64,000 nucleotides of DNA from NCBI RefSeq assembly GCF_003427025.1, contig NZ_QVAI01000020.1, positions 1-64,000 on the forward strand, given 5' to 3'. Positions within the stretch are counted from its first letter, which is position 1; the number at the start of each line of letters is the position of its first letter. Below are positions 57,056 to 64,000 of the stretch, one piece after another. The position numbers and the translations under genes were made by a program. This stretch comes from Jiangella endophytica (GTDB lineage Bacteria > Actinomycetota > Actinomycetes > Jiangellales > Jiangellaceae). A model generated the notes under the pieces. The model was not told the DNA's origin. It was given only the letters and a program-made list of their open reading frames with translations, and searched no databases.

Positions 57056-58339
57056 ATGGCCGACCCGAACGCGCTGCTCATCACCGACGTCGTGGTGTTC
57101 GACAGCGAGACCGGACACCTCACCGCACCCATGGACGTCACGGTGCGTGGTGGTGCCATCGCGAGCGTCGCCCCCGCGGGCGCCGCGCATGGCGACGTCC
57201 CGGCGATCGACGGAACCGGCCGCACTCTTCTGCCCGGTCTCATCGACGCGCACTGGCACGCGGCGTTCGCGACGATCCCGATGCAGGCCGCGCTCACCGC
57301 CGACGCCGGCTACCTGTTCGCCAACGCCGTCCGGGGCGCCCACCGGACCCTGATGCGCGGGTTCACGACGGTGCGCGACCTGGGCGGGCCCACGTTCGGC
57401 CTCAAGCGCGCCATCGACGAGGGCGTGGTGTCCGGGCCGCGCATCCTGTCGTCGGGGGCGTTCATCTCGCAGACCGGCGGACACGGTGACTTCCGGCTGC
57501 CGTACGAGGTGCCGCGCGGGGTGGCCGGTCACCTCAGCCACGGCGAGATCATGGGCGCGGGCGCGATCGCCGACGGCACCGCCGAGGTGTTGCGCGCGAC
57601 GCGCGAGCAGCTCCGGCAGGGTGCGGCCCAGATCAAGCTCATGGCCGGGGGCGGCGTCGCCTCCAGCTACGACCCGATCGACGTGTCGCAGTACACCGAG
57701 GCGGAGTTCCGCGCCGCGGTCGAGGCCGCCGAGAACTGGGGCACGTACGTCACCGTGCACGCCTACACCCCGCGGGCCGTGCGCACCGCTGTCGACGCGG
57801 GGGTGGCCTGCATCGAACACGGGCAGCTGCTCGACGACGACACCGCCGCCATGATGGCCGAGCACGGGGTGTGGTGGAGCCTGCAGCCGTTCCTCGACGA
57901 CGCCGACGCCGCGCCCGTCCCCGAGCCGAACCGCGACAAGTACCTGCGCATGGTCGCCGGCACCGACCGGGCCTACGAGCTGGCGATCACGCACGGGGTC
58001 AAGGTCGCCTTCGGCACGGACGTCCTGTTCGACGCGCGCCTCGCCGAGCGGCAGGGCGCGATGCTGGCCAAGCTCACCCGCTGGTACTCGCCCGCCGAGG
58101 TCCTGCAGCTCGCCACGATCCGCAACGCGGAGCTGCTGGCGATGTCGGGCGAGCGGCACCCCTACCCCGGGCGACTCGGTGTCGTCGCCGAGGGGGCGCT
58201 CGCGGACCTCGTGCTGGTCGACGGCGACCCACTCGCCGACATCTCGCTCATCGGCCGGCCCGACGAGACGTTCGTCGCGATCGTCAAGGGCGGCCGGGTC
58301 GTCAAGGGCGCCGAGCTCGTGGGCTCAGGCCCGGCCTGA
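57056..58339 (+). CDS. Metal-dependent amidohydrolase
   Basis: A 427-aa enzyme of the amidohydrolase superfamily (imidazolonepropionase/prolidase-like branch). Metal ligands are visible as PGLIDAHWHAAF (~62-73), a lysine in QIKLMAGGGV (~195), histidines in VHAYTPRAV and IEHGQL, and the aspartate in FGTDVLFD (~322). The C-terminal strand domain has DLVLVDGDPLADI. It hydrolyses a C-N bond in a ring or peptide; the substrate is unknown. ATG at 57056 follows GGGGGAG. TAGAGT (57018-57023) may be the -10. Confidence 0.9.
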   Translation: MADPNALLITDVVVFDSETGHLTAPMDVTVRGGAIASVAPAGAAHGDVPAIDGTGRTLLPGLIDAHWHAAFATIPMQAALTADAGYLFANAVRGAHRTLMRGFTTVRDLGGPTFGLKRAIDEGVVSGPRILSSGAFISQTGGHGDFRLPYEVPRGVAGHLSHGEIMGAGAIADGTAEVLRATREQLRQGAAQIKLMAGGGVASSYDPIDVSQYTEAEFRAAVEAAENWGTYVTVHAYTPRAVRTAVDAGVACIEHGQLLDDDTAAMMAEHGVWWSLQPFLDDADAAPVPEPNRDKYLRMVAGTDRAYELAITHGVKVAFGTDVLFDARLAERQGAMLAKLTRWYSPAEVLQLATIRNAELLAMSGERHPYPGRLGVVAEGALADLVLVDGDPLADISLIGRPDETFVAIVKGGRVVKGAELVGSGPA

Positions 58340-58774
58340 CGCCCGCGCGGCCTCGTCGCCGTAATGGCCCAGCACCATCGGCCAGCCGCGGTCGTACTCG
58401 GAGCGGGTCGCGGCCGGGTCGGCGTACGTCTCCCAGCCGCCGTGGCGCAGGGTGACCAGAGTGCCGCCGTCGACGGTGGCGAAGGAGACCTCGACCAGCC
58501 CGGCCACGTCGGCCGGCCGGCCCGGGTGCCAGGTGAACGCGACCAGCGCCGGCGGCTCCCACCGGGTCACCGTCCCCCAGATCGCCTCCTCACCAGAGGT
58601 GGAGTGTTCGACGATGATGCCGTCCTCGAAGGCGACGGACGCGGAGCGGTCGCGGTGGACGCTCAGCTCGGCGAGCGGCCACCAGCGGCCGATGCCGGCG
58701 GTGAACACGTCGAACGCCACCGCGGGGGCGGCGTCGACCACGATCTCGCGACGCAGGGGCGGTACGGGACTCAC
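58325..58774 (-). CDS. SRPBCC (AHSA1-like) protein
   Basis: A 149-aa START/Bet v1-fold protein: RREIVVDAAPAVAFDVFT at the N-terminus, GTVTRWEPPALVAFTWHPG in the middle and a long C-terminal helix (EYDRGWPMVLGHY). It binds a hydrophobic ligand or partner. Its GTG overlaps the stop of the ArsR gene, a very common pair in actinobacteria whose job is mostly unknown. Its 3' end overlaps the amidohydrolase stop by 15 bases. Confidence 0.87.
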   Translation of the reverse strand: MSPVPPLRREIVVDAAPAVAFDVFTAGIGRWWPLAELSVHRDRSASVAFEDGIIVEHSTSGEEAIWGTVTRWEPPALVAFTWHPGRPADVAGLVEVSFATVDGGTLVTLRHGGWETYADPAATRSEYDRGWPMVLGHYGDEAARASGRA

Positions 58775-59100
58775 GGGTCCACCTCCGATTCGGTGACGCG
58801 GGCGACCTCCGCGGCGTAGGCGTCCAGCACCTCGTCCCAGGTGCGGGCCAGCCACTGCTGCACGGCCGCCAGACCGCCGGGCGCCAGCGCGTAGAGGTTC
58901 CTGGTGCCGGCGCTGCGGTGCTCGATCAGCCCGGCGCCGCTGAGCACCCGCAGGTGCTTGCTCACGGCGGGGCGGCCGACCGGCAGCCGCTCGGCCAGCT
59001 TGCCGACGGGCGTCGGGCCGTCGCGCAGGAGCTCGAGGATGCGCCGCCGCACGGGCTCGCCGAGGGCGTCGAACGCCGCATCCGCTGATTGGTTACTCAT
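58771..59100 (-). CDS. ArsR-family regulator
   Basis: A 109-aa winged-helix repressor: FDALGEPVRRRILELLRDG, then RPAVSKHLRVLSGAGLI as the recognition region. There is no metal-binding cysteine pair, so it probably answers to something other than a metal. ATG 59100 is preferred over the in-frame TTG 59106. It is coupled to the SRPBCC gene and preceded by a dyad that overlaps its -10. Confidence 0.9.
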   Translation of the reverse strand: MSNQSADAAFDALGEPVRRRILELLRDGPTPVGKLAERLPVGRPAVSKHLRVLSGAGLIEHRSAGTRNLYALAPGGLAAVQQWLARTWDEVLDAYAAEVARVTESEVDP

Positions 59101-59103
59101 GGG

Positions 59104-59129
59104 CAACGGTTACTCTACAGCAACCATTG
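59104..59129 (-). promoter_or_regulatory. ArsR promoter with overlapping dyad
   Basis: CAACGGTT (59104-59111) and AACCATTG (59122-59129) form an inverted repeat with one mismatch around a 10-base spacer. That spacer contains the minus-strand -10 TAGAGT (59117-59112), so the regulator would sit on its own promoter. Confidence 0.5.
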
Positions 59130-60623
59130 CTACTCCGTCTCGATCAGCGCCGCCAGACGGATGCCTGCCATGACGGCGGTCGCGGCCGGCCCGCTCGACG
59201 TCACCGCCGGGAAGATCGACGTGTCGGCGACCCGCAGGCCGGTGACGCCGTGGACGCGGCCGTGCTGGTCGACGACGCCGTCCGGGCCCATCGCGCAGCC
59301 GCCGCTCAGGTGGATCGCCGTTCCCACGTGCCCGAGAAGCCAGCGATCCAGCGCCGCGTCATCGGCCAGCACCTCGTCCGGCGGTCCGGTGCGCGTGGCC
59401 ACCAGCGGCCGGAACGCCTCCGCCGACAGCAGCTGCACCGCCACCCGCACGCCCTCGCGCAGCCGGGCCCGGTCCTCCGGCGTCGAGAGGTACCGGTAGT
59501 CCAGCCGCGGCGGCACCGCCGGGTCGGCCGAGACCAGCTCGACGATGCCGCGGCTGGTCTCCTGTTGCAGTGCGACCCGCAGCGAGAGGTCGTCGCCGGC
59601 GCCGGGGACGACGTGGCCGAGCGGCCGGGTCCAGCACAGGATCTCGAGGTCGCCCTCGTACGGCGACCCGGTCGCGGTGAACGCCAGCCGTCCCTGCAAC
59701 GGCAGCGCGGCCGACGGATCCGGCGCCGGCCCTCGGTACCCGACGGTGATCTCCGGGTGGTCCGTGGTCCCGCGGCCGACGCCCGGCAGGCCGGCGATCA
59801 CCGGCACGCCCAGCGCCGCCAGCCTCGCGGGCGGGCCGACGCCGGAGACCATGAGCAGCTGCGGTGACAGCACCGCCCCGGCGGACAGGATCACCTCGCC
59901 GGCCCGCAGCTCCGCGAGCCGCCCGCCGAGCGAGACGACCACCCCGGTCGCTCGCGTCCCCGTGAACAGCACCCGCCGCACCAGCGCGTCACCCAGCACG
60001 GTGAGGTTCGGCCGCCCGGCGGCCGCCGCCAGGTAGGTGCGCGCCGTGCTGTGCCGGACCCCGTCGGCGACCGAGAGCGGGACCGGTCCGTAGCCGGGCG
60101 GCCCGCCGTCGTTCTGGTCCGGCTGTGCCGGGAAGCCCAGCTCGGCGCAGGCCGCGAAGAACGCCGACGTCAGGGGATGAAGTGGCCGGTCGCGCAGCAC
60201 CGGGACCGGCCCGCCGCGCCCGTGCCCCGGCCGGTCGCCGTAGTCGCGGTCGTCCTCCAGCGCCACGAAGAACGGCCGCACCCGCTCCCACGACCACGCC
60301 GGGTTCCCCAGCGCCGCCCACCGATCGAAGTCGTGCGGCGCCCCGCGGACGAAGTAGCCGCCGTTCACCGCCGTCGACCCGCCGAGGATCCGGCCGCGCG
60401 GCACGACCGCCGTCACGTCAGGGGTCAGCCGGACCGGGAACGCCCAGGCCGCCGGGTGGTCTGGCGCCGCCGCGGGCATCGTGCAGGGGTCCAGCAGGGC
60501 TGCCGGGACGTCGGCGGATCCGGCCTCGAGCAGCAGCACCCGCCGGGCCGGGTCCTCGCTCAGCCGCGCGGCCAGCGGTGCGCCGGTGGCGCCCGCGCCG
60601 ACCACCACGACGTCGTACGACAC
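59130..60623 (-). CDS. GMC family oxidoreductase
   Basis: A 497-aa FAD-dependent alcohol or choline oxidoreductase of the GMC family. The FAD motif is VVVGAGATGAPLAARLSE at the N-terminus. RGRILGGSTAVNGGYFVRG (~80) and HLSGGCAMG (~440) are also clear, with the active-site histidine in the latter. The GYFVRGAPHDFDRWAALG stretch recalls the MftG subgroup tied to mycofactocin, but no mycofactocin genes are here, so this is only a hint. GTG at 60623 follows a TACGGT box six bases away. Confidence 0.87.
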   Translation of the reverse strand: MSYDVVVVGAGATGAPLAARLSEDPARRVLLLEAGSADVPAALLDPCTMPAAAPDHPAAWAFPVRLTPDVTAVVPRGRILGGSTAVNGGYFVRGAPHDFDRWAALGNPAWSWERVRPFFVALEDDRDYGDRPGHGRGGPVPVLRDRPLHPLTSAFFAACAELGFPAQPDQNDGGPPGYGPVPLSVADGVRHSTARTYLAAAAGRPNLTVLGDALVRRVLFTGTRATGVVVSLGGRLAELRAGEVILSAGAVLSPQLLMVSGVGPPARLAALGVPVIAGLPGVGRGTTDHPEITVGYRGPAPDPSAALPLQGRLAFTATGSPYEGDLEILCWTRPLGHVVPGAGDDLSLRVALQQETSRGIVELVSADPAVPPRLDYRYLSTPEDRARLREGVRVAVQLLSAEAFRPLVATRTGPPDEVLADDAALDRWLLGHVGTAIHLSGGCAMGPDGVVDQHGRVHGVTGLRVADTSIFPAVTSSGPAATAVMAGIRLAALIETE

Positions 60624-60629
60624 CCTCGC

Positions 60630-60646
60630 ACCGTATCTGCGATCAT
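60630..60646. promoter_or_regulatory. Back-to-back -10 boxes of two leaderless genes
   Basis: Only 29 bases separate the GMC start (60623, minus) from the LuxR start (60653, plus). On the minus strand TACGGT (60635-60630) and on the plus strand GATCAT (60641-60646, weaker) each lie six bases before a GTG. Confidence 0.35.
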
Positions 60647-60652
60647 GACCGC

Positions 60653-63400
60653 GTGACCGGGGTGGGGCAGGTCGTGGGGAACATCGTGGGGCGCGACGAC
60701 GAGTTCGAGCGCGCCTGCCGGGCACTCGCCGCGGGCGGGTCCGTGCTGCTGGAGGGACCCGCCGGCATCGGCAAGACGGCGGTGTGGCGTGCGCTGGTCG
60801 CCCGGCTGCGCGACGACGGCGTCCTCGTGCTGGCCGCCGCGCCGACGGAGACCGAGGCGGCGCTGCCGCTGGCCGGCCTGGCCGACCTGCTCGGCCCGCT
60901 CTCCGGCGCGGTGCCGGACCTGCCCGGCCCGCAGCGGCGGGCGGCCGAGGCCGTCCTGCTGGAGCGTCCGCCCGACGACACGATGGACGAGCGGGCGCTG
61001 GGCGCCGCCGTCCGGACCCTGCTGGACGGCGCGGTCGCCGGCGGGGCGCCGGTCGTCGTGGCGGTCGACGACGCGCCGTGGCTGGACCCGCCCAGCGAGC
61101 GGGCGCTGCGGTTCGCGCTGCGCCGCGTTCCGGGCGTGCCGACACTGGTCAGCCGGCGGACGACGGCACCGGCGCCGGCCCCGCTCGGCCTGGACCGCGA
61201 CGACGCCCGCCTCACCCGCATCGAGGTGACGCCGCTCGGCGTGGGCGCGTTGCACCGGGTGCTGCGCGAGCGGCTCGGCACCACGCTGAGCCGGCCGCTG
61301 CTCACCCGCGTCGCACGCGAGGCCGGCGGCGTCCCGCTGCTGGCCATCGAGCTGGCCCGGGCGGCGACCCGGTTGCCGCACCCGCCGCGGCCGAGCGAGG
61401 AGCTGCCGGTCGTGGCGTCCATGCGCGAGCTGCTGTCGGGATCGCTGGCGGCGCTGCCGGAGAGCGGGCGCGACGCGCTGCGGCTGGCCGCCCTGCTGGC
61501 GGTGCCGCGGCCGGCCGACCTCGCCGCCGCGGGCGTCGGGCCGGCCGATCTCGACCCGGCGGAGGAGGCCGGGCTGGTGACCGTCGCCGATGCGGCGGTC
61601 GCGTTCGCCCACCCGCTCTACGCGTCGGTCGTGCGGGCCGAGACGCCGTCCGGCGTGCGGCGGCGGCTGCACGGCGTGCTGGCCGAGGTGGTCGGCGACC
61701 CCGACGAGCGGGCCCGGCACCTGGCCCGCTGCACCGTCGGCCCTGACGAGGAGGTGGCGGGCGAGCTGGCCGAGGCGGCCGGGCGGCTGCGCCGGCGCGG
61801 AGCGCCCGAACTGGCGGCGGAGTTGTTCGACCGCGCGGCCGAGCTGACCCCGCCGACGACGGGGGAGAGTGGGCAGTCGCGCCGGCTGACCGCGCTGCGC
61901 TGCCGGTTCGACGCCGGAGCCTACGAGGCCACCCGCACCGGGGCGCTGGCACTGGCCGAGGTCGCGACGGGCGAGTTGCGGGCCGAGGCGCTGCTGCTGT
62001 GCGCCGCCGTCGCCTGGAACGTCGAGGACGCCGGGGCGCCGGCCGCGGCCGCCGCCCGCGACGCGCTGGCCTCGGTGCCGCCGGACTCCGCCGTCGCCGG
62101 CCGGGTGCACGCGCACCTCAGCATGTTCCACGACTCGCCGGCCGACGCGATCCCGCACGCCCGGGCCGCGTGCACCCTGCTGGCCGGCGCCACCGGCGAC
62201 GACCGCGCTCTGCTCTCCGCGTCGCTGCTGCAGCTGTTCTTCCAGGAGGTGCGCTCCGGCCGGCCGGCCCGCACCGAGCTGCTCGACGACGCGCTGGCGC
62301 TGGAGGACGACGGCCCGTCCTGGTTGTCCGGCACCATCCCGGCCATCTGGTGGAAGTCCGTCGACGACCACGGCCGTGCCCGCGACCGCCTCACCACGAT
62401 GCTGGGCCGCGCCCAGGCCGTCGGCGACGAGCCGGGGCAGCACGAGGCGCTCATGCACCTGGCCGAGGCGGAGCTGTCGGCCGGCCGGTTCGCTGCGGCG
62501 GCCGCGCACATCGCCGCCGCCCGTGACCTGGGCGAACAGCTGGGCACCGGGCTGGTCGGCGAGGCCTGGCTGGCCGCGACGCTCGACGCGCACCGCGGCC
62601 GGCTGGCCGAGGCGGCGACGGCGGCCGAGACGGGCCTGCGCCAGGCCGGCGGCGACAGCTGGGCCCGGCGCATCCACCTCGGGCTGGCCGCGTTCGCCGC
62701 GCTGTGCGCCGGCCGGTCCGCCGACGCCGTCACGCACTACCGCGACATGTCCGAGCTGTTGCGCGACACCGGGCTGGTGGAGCCGCTGGCGCAGCGGTTC
62801 GAACCGGACTGGATCGAGGCCTGCGTGGCGGTCGGCGACCTCGACGGTGCCTCGGCCGTGCTGGACCGGCTGGCCGAGCGGCACGCCCGGCTGCCGCGGC
62901 CTTGGACACGCCTCGGCCTGGTCCGCAGCGCCGTCCTGCTCAGCGGCGCGACCGGCGACGGCCTCGACGGCGCGTTGGCCGACCTCGCCGCCGCCCGCGC
63001 GGAGATCGCGCCGGAGACCGTCCCGTTGGACCGCGCCCGCTGCCTGCTCGTCGCGGGCGTCGCACTGCGCCGGGCCAGGCGCCGCCGCGACGCCCGCACC
63101 GCGCTGACCGAAGCGGCGGCCGAGTTCGCCGCACTCGGCGCCGCCGCGTTCGAACGGCGGGCGCGCGACGAGCTGGCCCGCGTCGGGAGCCGCCCGGCCG
63201 CGCCGCTCGCTCTCACACCCACCGAGGAGAGGGTCGCCCGGCTGGCCGCCGCGGGCCGGACCAACCGGCTGATCGCCGACGAGCTGTTCGTCAGCCCGAA
63301 GACCGTCGAGGCCAACCTCGCCCGCGTCTACCGGAAGCTGGGCATCGCCAGCCGCGCCGAACTGGGCGCCGCGATGGCCCGCCGCGTCGTCGAAGGATAG
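60653..63400 (+). CDS. AAA-ATPase LuxR-type (LAL) regulator
   Basis: A 915-aa regulator of the large ATP-binding LuxR (LAL/MalT-like) type. The N-terminal ATPase has Walker A LLEGPAGIGKTAVW (~27-40) and a Walker B-like VVVAVDDAPWLD (~137). A long helical repeat (TPR-like) middle region (~400-830) follows. The C-terminal LuxR helix-turn-helix contains LTPTEERVARLAAAGRTNRL and PKTVEANLARVYRKLGI (~850-905). Such proteins activate transcription on binding a ligand and ATP. It is divergent from the GMC gene and may control it. Confidence 0.92.
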   Translation: MTGVGQVVGNIVGRDDEFERACRALAAGGSVLLEGPAGIGKTAVWRALVARLRDDGVLVLAAAPTETEAALPLAGLADLLGPLSGAVPDLPGPQRRAAEAVLLERPPDDTMDERALGAAVRTLLDGAVAGGAPVVVAVDDAPWLDPPSERALRFALRRVPGVPTLVSRRTTAPAPAPLGLDRDDARLTRIEVTPLGVGALHRVLRERLGTTLSRPLLTRVAREAGGVPLLAIELARAATRLPHPPRPSEELPVVASMRELLSGSLAALPESGRDALRLAALLAVPRPADLAAAGVGPADLDPAEEAGLVTVADAAVAFAHPLYASVVRAETPSGVRRRLHGVLAEVVGDPDERARHLARCTVGPDEEVAGELAEAAGRLRRRGAPELAAELFDRAAELTPPTTGESGQSRRLTALRCRFDAGAYEATRTGALALAEVATGELRAEALLLCAAVAWNVEDAGAPAAAAARDALASVPPDSAVAGRVHAHLSMFHDSPADAIPHARAACTLLAGATGDDRALLSASLLQLFFQEVRSGRPARTELLDDALALEDDGPSWLSGTIPAIWWKSVDDHGRARDRLTTMLGRAQAVGDEPGQHEALMHLAEAELSAGRFAAAAAHIAAARDLGEQLGTGLVGEAWLAATLDAHRGRLAEAATAAETGLRQAGGDSWARRIHLGLAAFAALCAGRSADAVTHYRDMSELLRDTGLVEPLAQRFEPDWIEACVAVGDLDGASAVLDRLAERHARLPRPWTRLGLVRSAVLLSGATGDGLDGALADLAAARAEIAPETVPLDRARCLLVAGVALRRARRRRDARTALTEAAAEFAALGAAAFERRARDELARVGSRPAAPLALTPTEERVARLAAAGRTNRLIADELFVSPKTVEANLARVYRKLGIASRAELGAAMARRVVEG

Positions 63401-63434
63401 GGAAACACCCGATTCCCGCGGGGGTCTCGCTCCC

Positions 63435-63440
63435 TAACGT
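63435..63440 (+). promoter_or_regulatory. -10 box for the 87-aa protein
   Basis: TAACGT ends seven bases before GTG 63448, a leaderless-type arrangement. Confidence 0.4.
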
Positions 63441-63447
63441 CAGTGCC

Positions 63448-63711
63448 GTGAACAGGCGGTTGTACGCCCTGGAGCACTACACGGGCCCCGACGACACGGC
63501 CGAGCCGGTGCCGGCGCTGCCGGAGGACGTCCGGCTGCGGCTGGCGGTCCGGCTGCCCGCCGACGAGGTCGTGCTGGCGCTGGTCGAGGGCCCGGACGAG
63601 CCGACGGTCGTCGCCGCGGCGGCCGCCGCCGGCTGGCGGGTGGACCGGATCGGCCCGGCCGCGTGGCACCCGGTCGCCGACGACACCCTCGCGGAAGGAC
63701 GACGCCCATGA
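63448..63711 (+). CDS. Small protein, possibly DUF4242-like
   Basis: An 87-aa soluble protein I cannot name with confidence. It has the pattern of a small alpha/beta barrel: a VRLRLAVRLPADEVVLALVEG strand pair (cited as LAVRLPADEVVLALVEG) and an EPTVVAAAAAAGWRVDRIG helix-strand end. This recalls the DUF4242 family but is far from certain. The stop overlaps the ATG of the lipoprotein gene, so the two are coupled. Confidence 0.6.
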   Translation: MNRRLYALEHYTGPDDTAEPVPALPEDVRLRLAVRLPADEVVLALVEGPDEPTVVAAAAAAGWRVDRIGPAAWHPVADDTLAEGRRP

Positions 63712-64000
63712 GGAACCGACCGATGGCGGCCGCCGTGTCGCTCGTGCTGGTGCTGCTCGCCGGGTGCGGCGACGACGAGCCGATCGCGGCGAGCGACGAC
63801 GCCACCGCCGGCTCGATCTTCACCGACCCGCCGGCCGCACCGCCGCCGGCCCCCGTCGAGACCACTCCGCCGCCCGCGCCGGAGACCGTCGACGCGTGCG
63901 CGCTGCTCACCCAGGCCGAGGCCGAGACGCTGGCCGCCACCCCGCTGGACCCGCCGGTGGCCGGCCTGGCCTCGTGCACGTGGACCGGCCCGGTCACCGG
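63708..64000 (+). CDS. DUF3558-like lipoprotein, cut by the window end
   Basis: The first ~97 residues of an exported lipoprotein. The signal peptide ends in a lipobox (VLVLLAGC, cysteine at ~20), followed by a Pro/Thr-rich linker and a domain start ACALLTQAEAETLAAT with a later SCTWTG. The paired cysteines and CALLT start fit the DUF3558 lipoprotein family. GGAAGGA precedes the ATG. The rest lies beyond the window. Confidence 0.75.
   Translation, partial: MRNRPMAAAVSLVLVLLAGCGDDEPIAASDDATAGSIFTDPPAAPPPAPVETTPPPAPETVDACALLTQAEAETLAATPLDPPVAGLASCTWTGPVT

Overview
The window comes from a very high-GC actinobacterium. Third codon positions are almost all G or C, and GTG starts and 4-base ATGA/GTGA gene overlaps are common. 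The housekeeping order is actinobacterial: a B12-binding radical SAM gene, a DUF2344 gene, rne, rplU-rpmA, obgE, proB-proA, a small membrane protein, nadD, rsfS and a GpgP-like phosphatase. The two-CBS GuaB1 enzyme fits the same group. The overall feel is Jiangella-like, but that genus guess is inference only.

Layout. Positions 155-7148 hold a PucR regulator, a membrane metallophosphoesterase, guaB1, a zinc-less quinone oxidoreductase and a ketopantoate reductase-like gene; a perfect 32-bp palindrome separates the last two. Positions 7238-13188 hold valS-folC-DUF4233, an AbiEi/DUF559-type gene bracketed by two related hairpins, and ndk. Positions 13556-22661 are a tightly overlapping Tad (Flp) pilus operon: SAF/CpaB-like, TadZ-like, TadA, TadB, TadC, a Flp-like pilin, two TadE-like proteins, a TadG-like protein and a large membrane LysM-BTAD protein. 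Next to it (22920-29563) is a minimal type VII secretion module: one WXG100 protein, an FHA-like/three-ATPase EssC/EccC protein, and two convergent genes for a Gly-Tyr-Asp repeat protein and a small helical protein. No EccB, EccD, EccE or mycosin is present.

Positions 29697-44879 are the conserved housekeeping cluster named above, with a phzF-like gene and a covalent-FAD oxidase gene inserted between its first two members. The DUF2344 gene appears to start at CTG. A tRNA-Ala(GGC) at 44992-45064 marks the change to accessory DNA (about 45065-48840) with less extreme base composition: two DJ-1/PfpI paralogues, a methyltransferase and a divergent LysR regulator, with two LysR-type operator boxes in an imperfect duplication. 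After it come a baeRF-like protein, a cation/Ca2+ exchanger, a DHFR-like reductase facing an AraC regulator, and an HTH regulator-MFS operon with a sharp TTTGCAAA operator. The last part holds a lamin-tail/phytase-like LPXTG surface protein, an amidohydrolase, an ArsR-SRPBCC pair, a GMC oxidoreductase, a large AAA-LuxR regulator, a small protein and the start of a lipoprotein cut by the window edge.

How the parts relate. The Tad operon and the type VII module lie back to back and are both surface or secretion machines. The LysM-BTAD protein at their junction could link envelope state to gene control. Several genes (valS, phzF-like, proA, the 48-aa protein, nadD, lysR, GMC, the 87-aa protein) have a TANNNT box 6-9 bases before GTG or ATG, the signature of leaderless transcripts. 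Nothing here is a clear, wholly new system. The best candidates for novelty are the minimal type VII module with its glycine-rich partner, the LysM-BTAD membrane protein, the DUF559 gene between related hairpins, and the LysR-controlled DJ-1 pair.
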